Shown here piece by piece: positions 25,714-34,561 of a stretch of DNA of 43,875 nucleotides; the stretch's first letter is position 1; the number at the start of each line of letters is the position of its first letter. A program made the position numbers and the translations under genes. A model generated the notes under the pieces. That model made no database searches. It was not told the DNA's origin and worked only from the letters and a program-made list of their open reading frames with translations. Source of the DNA: an uncultured Rhodospirillales bacterium. Its GTDB lineage: Bacteria; Pseudomonadota; Alphaproteobacteria; Acetobacterales; Acetobacteraceae. The stretch is from NCBI GenBank assembly GCA_903844135.1, contig CAIMSN010000109.1, positions 1 to 43,875 of the forward strand, given 5' to 3'.

Positions 25714-28182
25714 TCAGCGCCATCCGGTCACCGTGACGCCGCCGGCGCCTTGCGTCAGGGACAGGTCGGTCAGCCCGTCCAGCGTGACCCGGCTGTCGTC
25801 GAACGACAGGATCGTGCTGCCGTTCTGGATCGAGAGACCGACCGCGGCCGGATCGGACACGCCGGCGAGCACCAGGCGGTCGGTGCGCGAGTCGAAATCA
25901 TGCAGCGTCGTGTTGGTCTGTCCGGTCATGGACGCCAGGATGCTGGCTGCGCCGTCCCCGGCCAGGAACGCTTCGAGGATGCCGGCCTGGTTGTCGAGCG
26001 TCGCCGCTTCCGTGCCGCCCCAGTAGCGCGACACCCCGCCCTGGATGAAGGCCTGGATCGTGCCGGAGGAGTCGCCCGCCGCGACCGATGCGACGATGGT
26101 GTCGGACCCGGCGCCGGTCCAGATCGTCTGCGCCGTCCTGCCGCCGAAGATGGTCGCCGCTACCGCCGGATCCGCCCCGCTGACGATAGTCTGCGATCCG
26201 GCCTCGTCGTGGCTGGCGATCACCGTCAGCCGGCCGGGACCGCCGAAGATCGTCTGGGTGCCGCTGCCGGCCCCGACCTGCAGGCTGGCCTGGCCGACCA
26301 GGCTGGCGGTCAGGGTCTCGGCGCCGCCCCAGATCGTGGCGCTGCCCTGCGCGGCGAGCAGCGTCGCCGATCCCGGCTGCGCACCGCCCAGTACCGTCAG
26401 CGCGCCGCCCAGCGCGTCGAGCTGCGCGGTCTCGCCCGCGAGCCGGACCAGGGTCGAGGAGCCCGGCTGCACCAGCACCGACAGCGACCCCGAACCGTCG
26501 GCCGAGACGACGGCATCGCTGCCCCCGGTCCAGAGCGTCTGGCCGCCGCCGCCGCCGGACAGCGTCACCTGCGCGCCGTTCTGCGGATCCGTCGGCGCAG
26601 AGGTCGCCGGCGCGCCGACCACCAACTGCGTGCCGGCGCCGGACTGGGTGACGCTGGCCCGGTGTCCGTTCAGGAACACGATCTGGCTGCCGTCGCCATT
26701 CTGGTCGATCGCCGCGCCGTCTGCCTGCAGTACGATCTGGCCGCTGCCGGCGGCGAAGGTCGCGTTCGTCCCGGACAGGGTCGCATCCGCCGCCCCCTGC
26801 AGCGACACCACCACCGCCTCACCCTCCAGCGACACCGCAGCCCGGCCCAGCACCAGGCCGGAGACGCGATCGCCGTCCGCGCTTCCCTGCACCGACAGGC
26901 TGTCGAACACACCGGATGCGTCCAGCGTCGCGGTGCCATCGATCGCGAGCATGCCAGGCACGGCGGCGCCGGGCGCACCAAGGGCGGGCGCGGCGATGGT
27001 GGTCGCCGCGGCGCTCCTCACGGTCAGCGATGAGCCCAGCCCATGCAGGGTCGCGGTCTGCCGATCGCCGACCAGCACCGTATCGTCGCCATGCCCGGTG
27101 AAGGTCTGCGCGCCGGCCGCGCCGGAGAGCGCCACGGTGTCGACGCTGCCCGAGAGCGTGCCGACGATGCCGGCATCCTCGGTCTCGGCATAGGCGCCGG
27201 CATCGATCGACTGCACCGTGCCGGCCGCCTCGTCGGCGGAGACGGTGACGGCGTCGTCCCGCGTGACCAGCGGATGCGCGACGTCGAGCGTCAGCGAGGC
27301 GGGATCGGCGCCGTCGCCGCCGCCGGTTTCCACCCCGGCATAGAGGCTGCCCAGCGACCAGCGCGACAGATCGAGATAGGCCGACGCCATCGCCGGGTTC
27401 TGCGCCGCCATCGCCCGGACCATGCGCAGCAGCGCCTGGTTCAGGTCGATCGACACCGTATGCAGCGGGCCCGCGTCGCCGGCGAAGGCCAGATAGTCGG
27501 CGCTCTCGTCGGCGACCGTTTCGCCATCCGGAGCGATCGTCTGCGACGAGACGTTGTAGATCTGCTGATAGGTGTCGTTCGCGGTGATGGTGCTGAACGG
27601 GCCGGGCGCGCCGCGGAAATCGGTCAGCGGCACCTGCAGGAACAGCTCGGTCTGCGGCAGTCGTGGGTCGTAGGACGGGTTGCCGGCGGCATTGAAGAAC
27701 ACCGTGAAGCCGTTGAAGGCGATCGCGGTGCCGGTGCCGGCCTGCGCCGCGGACAGGCGCTCGAGCGCGGTGAAGTCGATCTGCCGGTCGAAGGTGACGG
27801 TGCCTGGGGCGTAGCCGGTGGTCTGCAGGAAGGTGTCGCGATTGTCGCCCCCGGTCGCGCCGAGCCGGAACGTCACGTCGCCCGGCTGGCCATAGATCGC
27901 CAGCAGGCTGCCGCCCTGCGCGCCGCCGGTGTGCCAGGAGGCGCGCGCCGCACCCAGCACCGGGTCGGCATCGCGCGGATCGCCGGCGACCACCGATGTC
28001 GGGTCGAAGATCTGGTCCGGCGGCGTGGCCCATTGGGTGATGTTCCAGCCAGGATCCGGGTCGCCCAGGATGGCCGGCAGGGAGGCGGCATAGGCTTCCG
28101 CACCGTCCATGACCTGGCCGGTGGAAAACAGCATATCCGGCCCGGCGATGCTCGGGTCGACGAAAATGTCGGTCTGCGTCAC
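25714..28182 (-). CDS. Large repeat-rich beta protein, probable secreted/surface protein
   Basis: 822 residues from GTG at 28182. There is no Sec signal peptide, membrane segment or Cys. The N-terminal ~270 residues look globular, rich in Thr, Asp and aromatic residues. From about residue 300 the sequence is a run of short Gly/Ser/Thr/Val-rich strand-turn units such as QTIFGGPGRLTV, ATIWGGAETL and QTIWTGAGSDTIVAS, like a beta-helix or degenerate RTX-type roll without the strict Gly-Gly-X-Gly-X-Asp nonapeptide. The C-terminus (LDGLTDLSLTQGAGGVTVTGWR, shown in part) is typical of type-I-secreted proteins. No ABC exporter is adjacent. Adhesin, matrix or enzyme roles are all possible. Confidence 0.7.
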   Translation of the reverse strand: MTQTDIFVDPSIAGPDMLFSTGQVMDGAEAYAASLPAILGDPDPGWNITQWATPPDQIFDPTSVVAGDPRDADPVLGAARASWHTGGAQGGSLLAIYGQPGDVTFRLGATGGDNRDTFLQTTGYAPGTVTFDRQIDFTALERLSAAQAGTGTAIAFNGFTVFFNAAGNPSYDPRLPQTELFLQVPLTDFRGAPGPFSTITANDTYQQIYNVSSQTIAPDGETVADESADYLAFAGDAGPLHTVSIDLNQALLRMVRAMAAQNPAMASAYLDLSRWSLGSLYAGVETGGGDGADPASLTLDVAHPLVTRDDAVTVSADEAAGTVQSIDAGAYAETEDAGIVGTLSGSVDTVALSGAAGAQTFTGHGDDTVLVGDRQTATLHGLGSSLTVRSAAATTIAAPALGAPGAAVPGMLAIDGTATLDASGVFDSLSVQGSADGDRVSGLVLGRAAVSLEGEAVVVSLQGAADATLSGTNATFAAGSGQIVLQADGAAIDQNGDGSQIVFLNGHRASVTQSGAGTQLVVGAPATSAPTDPQNGAQVTLSGGGGGQTLWTGGSDAVVSADGSGSLSVLVQPGSSTLVRLAGETAQLDALGGALTVLGGAQPGSATLLAAQGSATIWGGAETLTASLVGQASLQVGAGSGTQTIFGGPGRLTVIASHDEAGSQTIVSGADPAVAATIFGGRTAQTIWTGAGSDTIVASVAAGDSSGTIQAFIQGGVSRYWGGTEAATLDNQAGILEAFLAGDGAASILASMTGQTNTTLHDFDSRTDRLVLAGVSDPAAVGLSIQNGSTILSFDDSRVTLDGLTDLSLTQGAGGVTVTGWR

Positions 28183-28345
28183 GTCCTGCGTCCTGTCCCG
28201 GCCGGTCTGGAGGTCCCGACCCTAGGCGCAGACTGGTTGACGAAGGCTGAACGACCAGAACGATACAGGAACAAAAATCCACCGCTCTGGTATCCGCGTG
28301 CGACGCAGCATAGGATCGCGCCGACCGATCGGGACGACGAGATCC

Positions 28346-29890
28346 GTGCATTTTCCCCTGCTCTCCTGCCTCACCTTCCTGCCGCTGCTCGGCGCGCTGT
28401 CGCTCCTGCTGCTGCGCGGCGACATCGCCTCGGTCGAGGCGGCGTCGCGCCGGATCGCGCTCGGCACCGCGCTGCTGTCGCTGCTGCTGGCGCTGGCGCT
28501 GTGGGCGGGCTTCGTACCGGGGCAGGCCGGCTTCCAGTTCGAGGATCGCGCCGACTGGGTGCCCGGCTTCGGCATCTCGTATCATCTCGGCCTGGATGGG
28601 ATCAGTCTGCTGTTCGTCGTGCTCACCGCCACGGTGACGCCGCTGGCGATCCTGGCCGGCTGGCGCGCGATCGACAGCAGGGTGCGCGATTTCATGATCG
28701 CCATGCTGGTGCTCGAGACCACCCTGTTCGGGCTGTTCTCGTCGCTCGATTTCGTCCTGTTCTACGTGTTCTACGAGGCGACCCTGATTCCGGGATCGCT
28801 GCTGATCGGCATCTGGGGCGGACCGAAGCGGGTGCACGCCTCGATCAAGTTCTTCCTGTTCACCTTCGCCGGGTCGCTGTTCATGCTGCTTGCGCTGCTG
28901 GCGATGTGGCACGTGACCGGCACCACCGACATCCCGGTGCTGCTGCACACGCGCTTCGCGCCGTCGCTGCAGGGCTGGATGTTCCTCGGCCTGGTGCTGG
29001 CGTTCGGTGTCAAGCTGCCGATCTTCCCGCTGCATGCCTGGCTGCCCGACGCCTATACCGAGGCGCCCGCCCCGGCGACGGCGATGCTGTCCGGGGTGCT
29101 CAGCAAGGCCGGCGCCTACGGGCTGCTGCGCTTCGCGATCGGCATGCTCCCCGACGCCGCGCACCGCTACGCGCCCTGGCTGATCGCGCTCGGCATCGTC
29201 GCCGTGATCTATGCAGCGATCATCGCCCTGTCGCAGACCGACACCAAGCGCCTGATCGCCTATTCCTCGTTCTCGCACATGGGGCTGGTGCTGGTCGGGC
29301 TGTTCACCCTCAACGCCGCCGGGATCGACGGCGCCCTGTTCGTGATGCTCTCGCACGGCATCATCATCGCCGCCCTGTTCTTCGTCGTGGCGATGCTGTC
29401 GGCACGCACCGGCACCCGCGAGATCGCCGGGCTGGGCGGCACCGCGTCGCGCATGCCGGTGTTCGCCAGCCTGGCGATGCTGTTCGCGATGGCCAATATC
29501 GGCCTGCCCGGCACCGGCAGCTTCGTCGGCGAATTGCTGGTCATGATCGGCGCGATCAGGGTCGGCTTCTGGGTCGCGCTGCTGTCCGGCACGGCGATGA
29601 TCCTCGGCGCGGTCTACATGCTGGTGATGGTCCGACGCGTCCTGTTCGACGGACTATCCGGCCTGCGCGCGGCGATCGCCGACCTCGACCTGCGAGAACG
29701 GGCGATCCTGGTGCCGCTGGCCGTCATCACCCTCTGGATGGGCATCTACCCGTCCTCGTTCACCCGGGTGTTCGATCCCGCGGTCGGCATCGTCACCGGC
29801 GCGCCAACGCCTGCGTCAACGCCGGCACCGGTGGCCGCCGCCGCCCCAAGCGATGCTCCGACCAATGCCGCGAGCGCGACGCCGGGCTGA
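28346..29890 (+). CDS. NuoM-like proton-translocating NADH dehydrogenase subunit, solitary
   Basis: About 514 residues with 13-14 membrane helices. I chose GTG at 28346 because the protein then opens with the usual FPLLSCLTFLPLLGAL; an ATG at 28298 is upstream. Conserved antiporter-like stretches include FYEATLIPG, FGVKLPIFPLHAWLPDAY, SGVLSKAGAYG and SSFSHMGLV. In complex I, NuoM is one of three pump modules. Here the other nuo genes are absent on both sides, so it is either a second, free-standing copy or part of another proton/ion-coupled complex. The C-terminal ~35 residues form an Ala/Pro/Thr-rich tail. It converges with the first GT61 gene with one base between stops. Confidence 0.88.
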   Translation: MHFPLLSCLTFLPLLGALSLLLLRGDIASVEAASRRIALGTALLSLLLALALWAGFVPGQAGFQFEDRADWVPGFGISYHLGLDGISLLFVVLTATVTPLAILAGWRAIDSRVRDFMIAMLVLETTLFGLFSSLDFVLFYVFYEATLIPGSLLIGIWGGPKRVHASIKFFLFTFAGSLFMLLALLAMWHVTGTTDIPVLLHTRFAPSLQGWMFLGLVLAFGVKLPIFPLHAWLPDAYTEAPAPATAMLSGVLSKAGAYGLLRFAIGMLPDAAHRYAPWLIALGIVAVIYAAIIALSQTDTKRLIAYSSFSHMGLVLVGLFTLNAAGIDGALFVMLSHGIIIAALFFVVAMLSARTGTREIAGLGGTASRMPVFASLAMLFAMANIGLPGTGSFVGELLVMIGAIRVGFWVALLSGTAMILGAVYMLVMVRRVLFDGLSGLRAAIADLDLRERAILVPLAVITLWMGIYPSSFTRVFDPAVGIVTGAPTPASTPAPVAAAAPSDAPTNAASATPG

Positions 29891-29891
29891 C

Positions 29892-31421
29892 TCACGACGC
29901 CTTGCCGGACCCGGGCGCGCGCAGCCGGCCGATCACCTCGACCTGATCGAGCTCCAGCGCGCCCACGCCATGCAGGCTGATCCTGACCTTGCTGGCAGAC
30001 ATTTCCTGGGGCGCGATCCACTCGAACGGCGTGCCGTCGAGGCCGCCGAAGCCGACCGGCTCGGTCTGACGATGCACCACCTTGTAGAACGGCCCGCCAT
30101 GCCATAGCCCGATCGAGAACCGTCCCGGCCGCGCGCGGTCGCCGTCCATCCGGTTGTAGAGCCTGATCCGCTCGATCCAGGCCGGCCCCGGCAGATCCAC
30201 CTCCCACCAGCTATTCTCGCTGTGTCCGGTGCGCAACTGCGCGGACCCGGTCAGCACGCCATTGACCGGGCTGTCCCCCTCCGCGTCGGCGATGCCGTGG
30301 CAACTCTGCCGTGTCGGCCGATCGAGGGCGAGGTTGCCGGCCCGATCGTCGCTCGTCCGATCCGACCGTGCGCGTCGCAGACGATCGGAACGGTCCCTGA
30401 ACTCCAGCGCCCGCAGGATGTCCTCGGCGATTCCCACCGGATCGTGCGCGACGAACGCGTTCTGGAACCCGCCGCGCGATCCGGCCCAGGTGATCGAACC
30501 GTTCAGCGGACGCAGATACTGCGCCCTGGCGCCGTTCACCTGGTCGACCAGCCGGTAGTTGCCGTTCATCAGCTCGGTGTAGTTCAGGTTGATCGTGGTC
30601 TGTCCCGGCGCGAGGATGCTGGTGTGCAGCGCCGAGTTCGAGAACGACACGATCGTCGGGCGGTTGTGCCAGAGCGCCACCTGCTGCGGGAACGGCAGCG
30701 ATTCGGGATAGACGATCTCGACCCCGCCGCGCTCCAGCACCGACGAGATCGTCGCCTCGTTCTCCAGGCGCTGCACGCCGGCGGACAGGCGCTCCTTCGA
30801 CAGATAGACCGGCCGCGGATCCGGCGCGCCGATCCAGGGCGAAGCCAGACGACGTCCCAGCGCGTTGCAGCTACGCGCATAGGCGCGGTGCGCGAAGTTC
30901 TCCTCCTCGAAGCTGCTGGCGGGAACGATGATCTTCCCGATTTTGGTCGGCCGGTCGAGGCGCGTGAAGCGGTCGCGCGATAGTCCGATCGCAGCGAAGA
31001 TCGCCGCGCGCCAGTCCTGCGCGAACAGCAGGTCCAGATCCGAGCTGCTGTGCACCAGGATCTTGGCGGACGGATGCTCGAACCACAGCGTCGTCCAGTA
31101 GCGCGACAGGCTGGAGAGCAGGAAATGGCCGAAATGGTCGTGCAGGATGCCGCCATAGAGATAGAGCTCGTCCGGCGCGGTGTCCGGCACGGTGTCGAGG
31201 GAATACTCGGTGCCCAGGCGCTGCGGGGTCGCGAGCGGATTGGCGCCGAAGAAATGCGCCGACTGCACGATCAGCTTGCGTCCGTGATCGAACAGCCCCG
31301 CCCGCGAGACCGGGTCGCCGGTCGGAACGTAGATCACGTCGGAGAAGACGTGCGTGGCCGGCTCGGACTCGAGCAGCGTGCCGCCGCCGGCGAACTGTGT
31401 GCATCGGGTGAGCGCCGCCAT
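29892..31421 (-). CDS. GT61-type glycosyltransferase fused to F-type-lectin-like domain, copy 1
   Basis: 509 residues, ATG at 31421 with GGAGA upstream. Residues ~1-345 match the GT61 (DUF563) pattern: HDHFGHFLLSSLSRYW (94-109), PVYLSKERL, EIVYPESLPFPQQVALW and the SNSALHTSILAPG loop. Residues ~362-500 form an F5/8C or F-type-lectin-like jelly roll: NLALDRPTRQS, WWEVDL (405-410), NRMDGDRAR (423-431), then LELDQVEVIG. Of the fucose-binding signature, Arg424, Asp426 and Arg431 are present, but the expected His is Arg397. No signal peptide is seen, so it is probably cytoplasmic and peripheral. Sugar and acceptor are unknown. Confidence 0.82.
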   Translation of the reverse strand: MAALTRCTQFAGGGTLLESEPATHVFSDVIYVPTGDPVSRAGLFDHGRKLIVQSAHFFGANPLATPQRLGTEYSLDTVPDTAPDELYLYGGILHDHFGHFLLSSLSRYWTTLWFEHPSAKILVHSSSDLDLLFAQDWRAAIFAAIGLSRDRFTRLDRPTKIGKIIVPASSFEEENFAHRAYARSCNALGRRLASPWIGAPDPRPVYLSKERLSAGVQRLENEATISSVLERGGVEIVYPESLPFPQQVALWHNRPTIVSFSNSALHTSILAPGQTTINLNYTELMNGNYRLVDQVNGARAQYLRPLNGSITWAGSRGGFQNAFVAHDPVGIAEDILRALEFRDRSDRLRRARSDRTSDDRAGNLALDRPTRQSCHGIADAEGDSPVNGVLTGSAQLRTGHSENSWWEVDLPGPAWIERIRLYNRMDGDRARPGRFSIGLWHGGPFYKVVHRQTEPVGFGGLDGTPFEWIAPQEMSASKVRISLHGVGALELDQVEVIGRLRAPGSGKAS

Positions 31422-31457
31422 TGCTGTCTCCGCTGGTCTCGAACCTGCGCGGTCCGG

Positions 31458-33020
31458 TCAGGCCGTGTGTTGAGGCGCGCGCGCGGCCAGGGACCGGACG
31501 CCGCTCCGTTCCATCCGCCCCAGGATCTCGACCTGGTCGAGATGCAGATAGTTCCGGCCGCGCAGGCCGATGCGCACGTAGCGCGCCTCGATCGGCTCCC
31601 GGGCGATCCACTCGAACGGATGTCCGTCGAGACCGCCGAACCGGCAGGGTTCGGTCTGGTCGTGCAGGATCACGGCGGACGACTCGCCGTCGCGTCGCGC
31701 GCTGATGGTGAAGCGCGCGCAGCGCTCCTGGGCGATGTCGGCCCGATTGAACAGGCGGATCAGCGAGATGCGCGCGGTCGCCTGCAGATCGACCTCCCAC
31801 CACGGATCCTGTTCGTTGGCGGTGTGGAACTGGAACGCGCCGGTCAGGAAGCCGCTGGTCGCGCCGATGCTCCTGAATGGAACGTTGGGATGGTTGGAGC
31901 TCTGCGTCGCCGGCTTGTCGATCGCGACATTCACCAGCCCGCCGAGATGGTCTTCCTGCATCGTCGCGGCGTGTCGCGCGGCGTCGGCGCGGAGCTGCAC
32001 CTCGAGCGCGCGCAGCACGTCCGCTGCGATCGCCTCCGGATCGTGCGCCTCATGCGCGGTGACGAAGCCGCCGCGCGTGCCGTGGGTGGTGATCGACCCC
32101 GCCACCGGACGGAAATACCGTGCTGCGGTGCGGTTCGCCTTGTCGACCAGGACGTAGTTGGACATCAGGCTCTGGCCATAGCTGATCAGGAGGATGTTCC
32201 GTCCCGGCGCGAAGATGCTGGTATGCAGAGCCGAATTCGCGAACGATATGACGTTGGGACGATTGTACCAGAGCGCGATCTGCTCCTCGAACGACAAGGT
32301 CTCGGGATAGACGATCTCCACGCCGGCGCGCGCGAGCGCCCGCGAGACGGCGGACTCGTTCTCGAGCCTCTGCACCCCCTTGCTCAGTTTCTCCTTCGAG
32401 AGGAATACCGGTCTCGGGTCCGGCGGTCCGATCAGCGGCGCCGCGATCCGCCGGCCCAGCGCGTTGCAGAATCGCGCGTAGGCGGTATGGACGAAATTCT
32501 CCTCCTCGAAACTGGGCGCTGAGACCAGCAGGGTCCTGATCTTGGTCGTCCTGTCGAAGCTCACCAGCCGATCGCGCGCGATGCCCAGGCCGCGCATCAG
32601 GGTCGCGAACCAGTCGCGCTCGAACATCGCGTCGATCGCGAGCGGTGCATGCACCAGGATCTTCGCCGTGGGATGCGTCTCCCAGAGCCTGGACCAGAAT
32701 CTCGACAGGCTGGACAGCAGGAAATGTCCGAAATGCTCGTGCAGCCAGCCGCCATAGACATAGAGGTCGTCAGGCGCCCACGCGGACACGCTCTCCAGCC
32801 GATACGGCGTTCCCAGCGCATGCAGGCCGGCCAGCGGATCGGGCCCGCGGAAATACCAGGATTGGAACACCATTTTCTGGCCGTGATCGAAAATTCCGAC
32901 CGGGGACACCGGATCTCCGAACGGAACGAACATCGCATCATGCAGCGTGAGGATTGCTGGGTCCGCTTCGAGCAGGAGGGTCCCACCGGAGATGGTGTCG
33001 CATGTCAGGAGAGCCGCCAC
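31458..33020 (-). CDS. GT61-type glycosyltransferase fused to F-type-lectin-like domain, copy 2
   Basis: 520 residues from GTG at 33020. I set this start by alignment with the other copies, which all open with (M/V)-(A/P)-A-L followed by a Cys and GG-T-L; the frame stays open further upstream but without similarity. The GT61 half has EHFGHFLLSSLSRFW, PVFLSKEKL, EIVYPETLSFEEQIALW and ANSALHTSIFAPG. The lectin-like half (about 363-500) has NVAIDKPATQSS and FHTANEQDPWWEVDL. The F-type-lectin triad is complete: His399, then Arg426-X-Asp428-X4-Arg433. The spacing to copy 1 is 36 bp, so they form an operon with this copy first. The P450 gene diverges upstream. Confidence 0.82.
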   Translation of the reverse strand: MAALLTCDTISGGTLLLEADPAILTLHDAMFVPFGDPVSPVGIFDHGQKMVFQSWYFRGPDPLAGLHALGTPYRLESVSAWAPDDLYVYGGWLHEHFGHFLLSSLSRFWSRLWETHPTAKILVHAPLAIDAMFERDWFATLMRGLGIARDRLVSFDRTTKIRTLLVSAPSFEEENFVHTAYARFCNALGRRIAAPLIGPPDPRPVFLSKEKLSKGVQRLENESAVSRALARAGVEIVYPETLSFEEQIALWYNRPNVISFANSALHTSIFAPGRNILLISYGQSLMSNYVLVDKANRTAARYFRPVAGSITTHGTRGGFVTAHEAHDPEAIAADVLRALEVQLRADAARHAATMQEDHLGGLVNVAIDKPATQSSNHPNVPFRSIGATSGFLTGAFQFHTANEQDPWWEVDLQATARISLIRLFNRADIAQERCARFTISARRDGESSAVILHDQTEPCRFGGLDGHPFEWIAREPIEARYVRIGLRGRNYLHLDQVEILGRMERSGVRSLAARAPQHTA

Positions 33021-33153
33021 TGAAGAACCCCCGGTGTGCCCGTCGCGGCGGATTCTACCCCGGCCAGACCCAAGCGGCCAGCCATGGTGGCGATTCCTGG
33101 CCGGCCTGGACGTCGACACCCTTACAGAGCGGCGCCTCCGACGCCATGTGGCG

Positions 33154-34554
33154 ATGATGCTCGATGCCGCCCATGGTTCTCCGAACGCAGCGAAGCTGCC
33201 GCGCCCGAAGCTGCCGACCAGGCTCAGGAGCCAGGCGGAGGCGTTCCTGGTGCTGCGACGCAACCCGCTCGAGCTCTGGGGTCCGCCCGCCTATCGCGAA
33301 CTGGTCCTGCCCGGTGCGTTTCTCGGCCGGCAGCAGGTGCTGCTGAACGATCCCGTGGCAATCCGTCACGTCCTGCTCGGTAATCACGAGAACTACGTCC
33401 GCAACGAGGCTGCGCGCCGGGTGCTGCGGCCGGTGCTGGGGGACGGGCTGTTTTTGGCCGAGGGCGAGGCCTGGCGGCATCAGCGGCGGGTGATCGCGCC
33501 GGCGCTGGCGCCGCGGGTGATGCCGATCCTGTCGCGGCATATCGTCGCCGTCTCGGAACGGTTCGAGCGCCGGATCGTGGCGTCCGGCACCGGGCCGGTG
33601 CTGCTGATGGACCTGCTGCAGTTGCTGACGCTCGATATCGCCGGGCAGTCGATGTTCTCGCTGGAGATGGGCGCGTTCGGCGCCGAGCTACGCGGGCTGC
33701 TGTTCCGCTATGCCGGGGATTTCGCCAAGGTCGGGCTGCTGGACATGTTGATGCCGGCTGGCTGGACCACCCCGCTGGATCGCGGCCGCGCCCGCTTCCG
33801 CCAGGACTGGCTGGCGCTGATGGACCGGATCATCGCCGCCCGCGATGCGCAGGGCGAGCCGAAGGCGGGCGAACCGCGCGATTTGTTCGACCTGCTGCGC
33901 GCCGCCCGCGACCCGGAAACCGGGCAGGGGTTCGGTCACGCCCTGCTGCGTGACGAGATCTCCACCCTGATCCTGGCCGGACACGAGACCACCGCCGTCA
34001 CCCTGTTCTGGGCCTGCTACGCCGCCGCCCGGCTGCCGGAGCACCAGGCGGCGATCGCCGCCGAGGCGGACGGGCTCGATCTGTCCGAGGACGGCGCCGC
34101 GCAATCGGTGCAGAAGCTCGTCTTCACCCGCGCCTTCCTCGACGAGACGCTGCGCCTGTATCCGCCCGCCTACCTGCTGGTGCGCCAGGCCAGGCAGGCC
34201 GACCGGCTCGGCGCCCTCCCGATCGCGGCCGGCACCGTGGTCAGCATCTCGCCCTGGATCCTGCATCGTCACGAGGCGCACTGGGACCGTCCGGACGATT
34301 TCGACCCGGGTCGCTTCCTGCCGGGCGCCACGCCGCCGGACCGGATGGTCTACATGCCGTTCGGGGCCGGGCCGAGAATCTGCGTCGGCGCCCAGTTCGC
34401 CCTGACCGAGGCGACCCTGGTGCTGGCCCGGCTGCTGCGGCGCTTCCGGCTCACGCTGCCGCTCGGCGACGCGGTGCTGCCGCGCGGCCTGGTCACCACC
34501 CAGCCGGACCGGCCGGTGCGGTTCCGCCTGGCGCCGCGCGACCGCGCGCCCTGA
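33154..34554 (+). CDS. Cytochrome P450
   Basis: About 466 residues from ATG at 33154 (ATG 33157 and GTG 33148 are alternatives, none with a clear ribosome binding site). The I-helix motif is AGHETT (275-280), ExxR is Glu331-Arg334 in DETLRLYPP, and the heme-binding loop FGAGPRICVG carries Cys410. There is no membrane anchor, as usual for bacterial P450s. The substrate is unknown; this sequence type is often near fatty-acid or terpenoid hydroxylases, but I would not assign one. No ferredoxin or reductase gene is nearby. It lies between copies two and three of the lectin-glycosyltransferases, divergent from copy 2 and convergent with copy 3 (7 bp between stops). Confidence 0.93.
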   Translation: MMLDAAHGSPNAAKLPRPKLPTRLRSQAEAFLVLRRNPLELWGPPAYRELVLPGAFLGRQQVLLNDPVAIRHVLLGNHENYVRNEAARRVLRPVLGDGLFLAEGEAWRHQRRVIAPALAPRVMPILSRHIVAVSERFERRIVASGTGPVLLMDLLQLLTLDIAGQSMFSLEMGAFGAELRGLLFRYAGDFAKVGLLDMLMPAGWTTPLDRGRARFRQDWLALMDRIIAARDAQGEPKAGEPRDLFDLLRAARDPETGQGFGHALLRDEISTLILAGHETTAVTLFWACYAAARLPEHQAAIAAEADGLDLSEDGAAQSVQKLVFTRAFLDETLRLYPPAYLLVRQARQADRLGALPIAAGTVVSISPWILHRHEAHWDRPDDFDPGRFLPGATPPDRMVYMPFGAGPRICVGAQFALTEATLVLARLLRRFRLTLPLGDAVLPRGLVTTQPDRPVRFRLAPRDRAP

Positions 34555-34561
34555 GTCTCGC

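Noticed and set aside
25714-28182. Calling the 822-aa protein a hemolysin-type calcium-binding RTX toxin.
   Set aside because: The strict Gly-Gly-X-Gly-X-Asp nonapeptide series is missing and there is no adjacent activator or ABC exporter.
28237-28267. TTGACG at 28237 as the -35 box of a promoter for the NuoM-like gene.
   Set aside because: No acceptable -10 hexamer lies at normal spacing; the best match is 19 bases away and matches only half the consensus.
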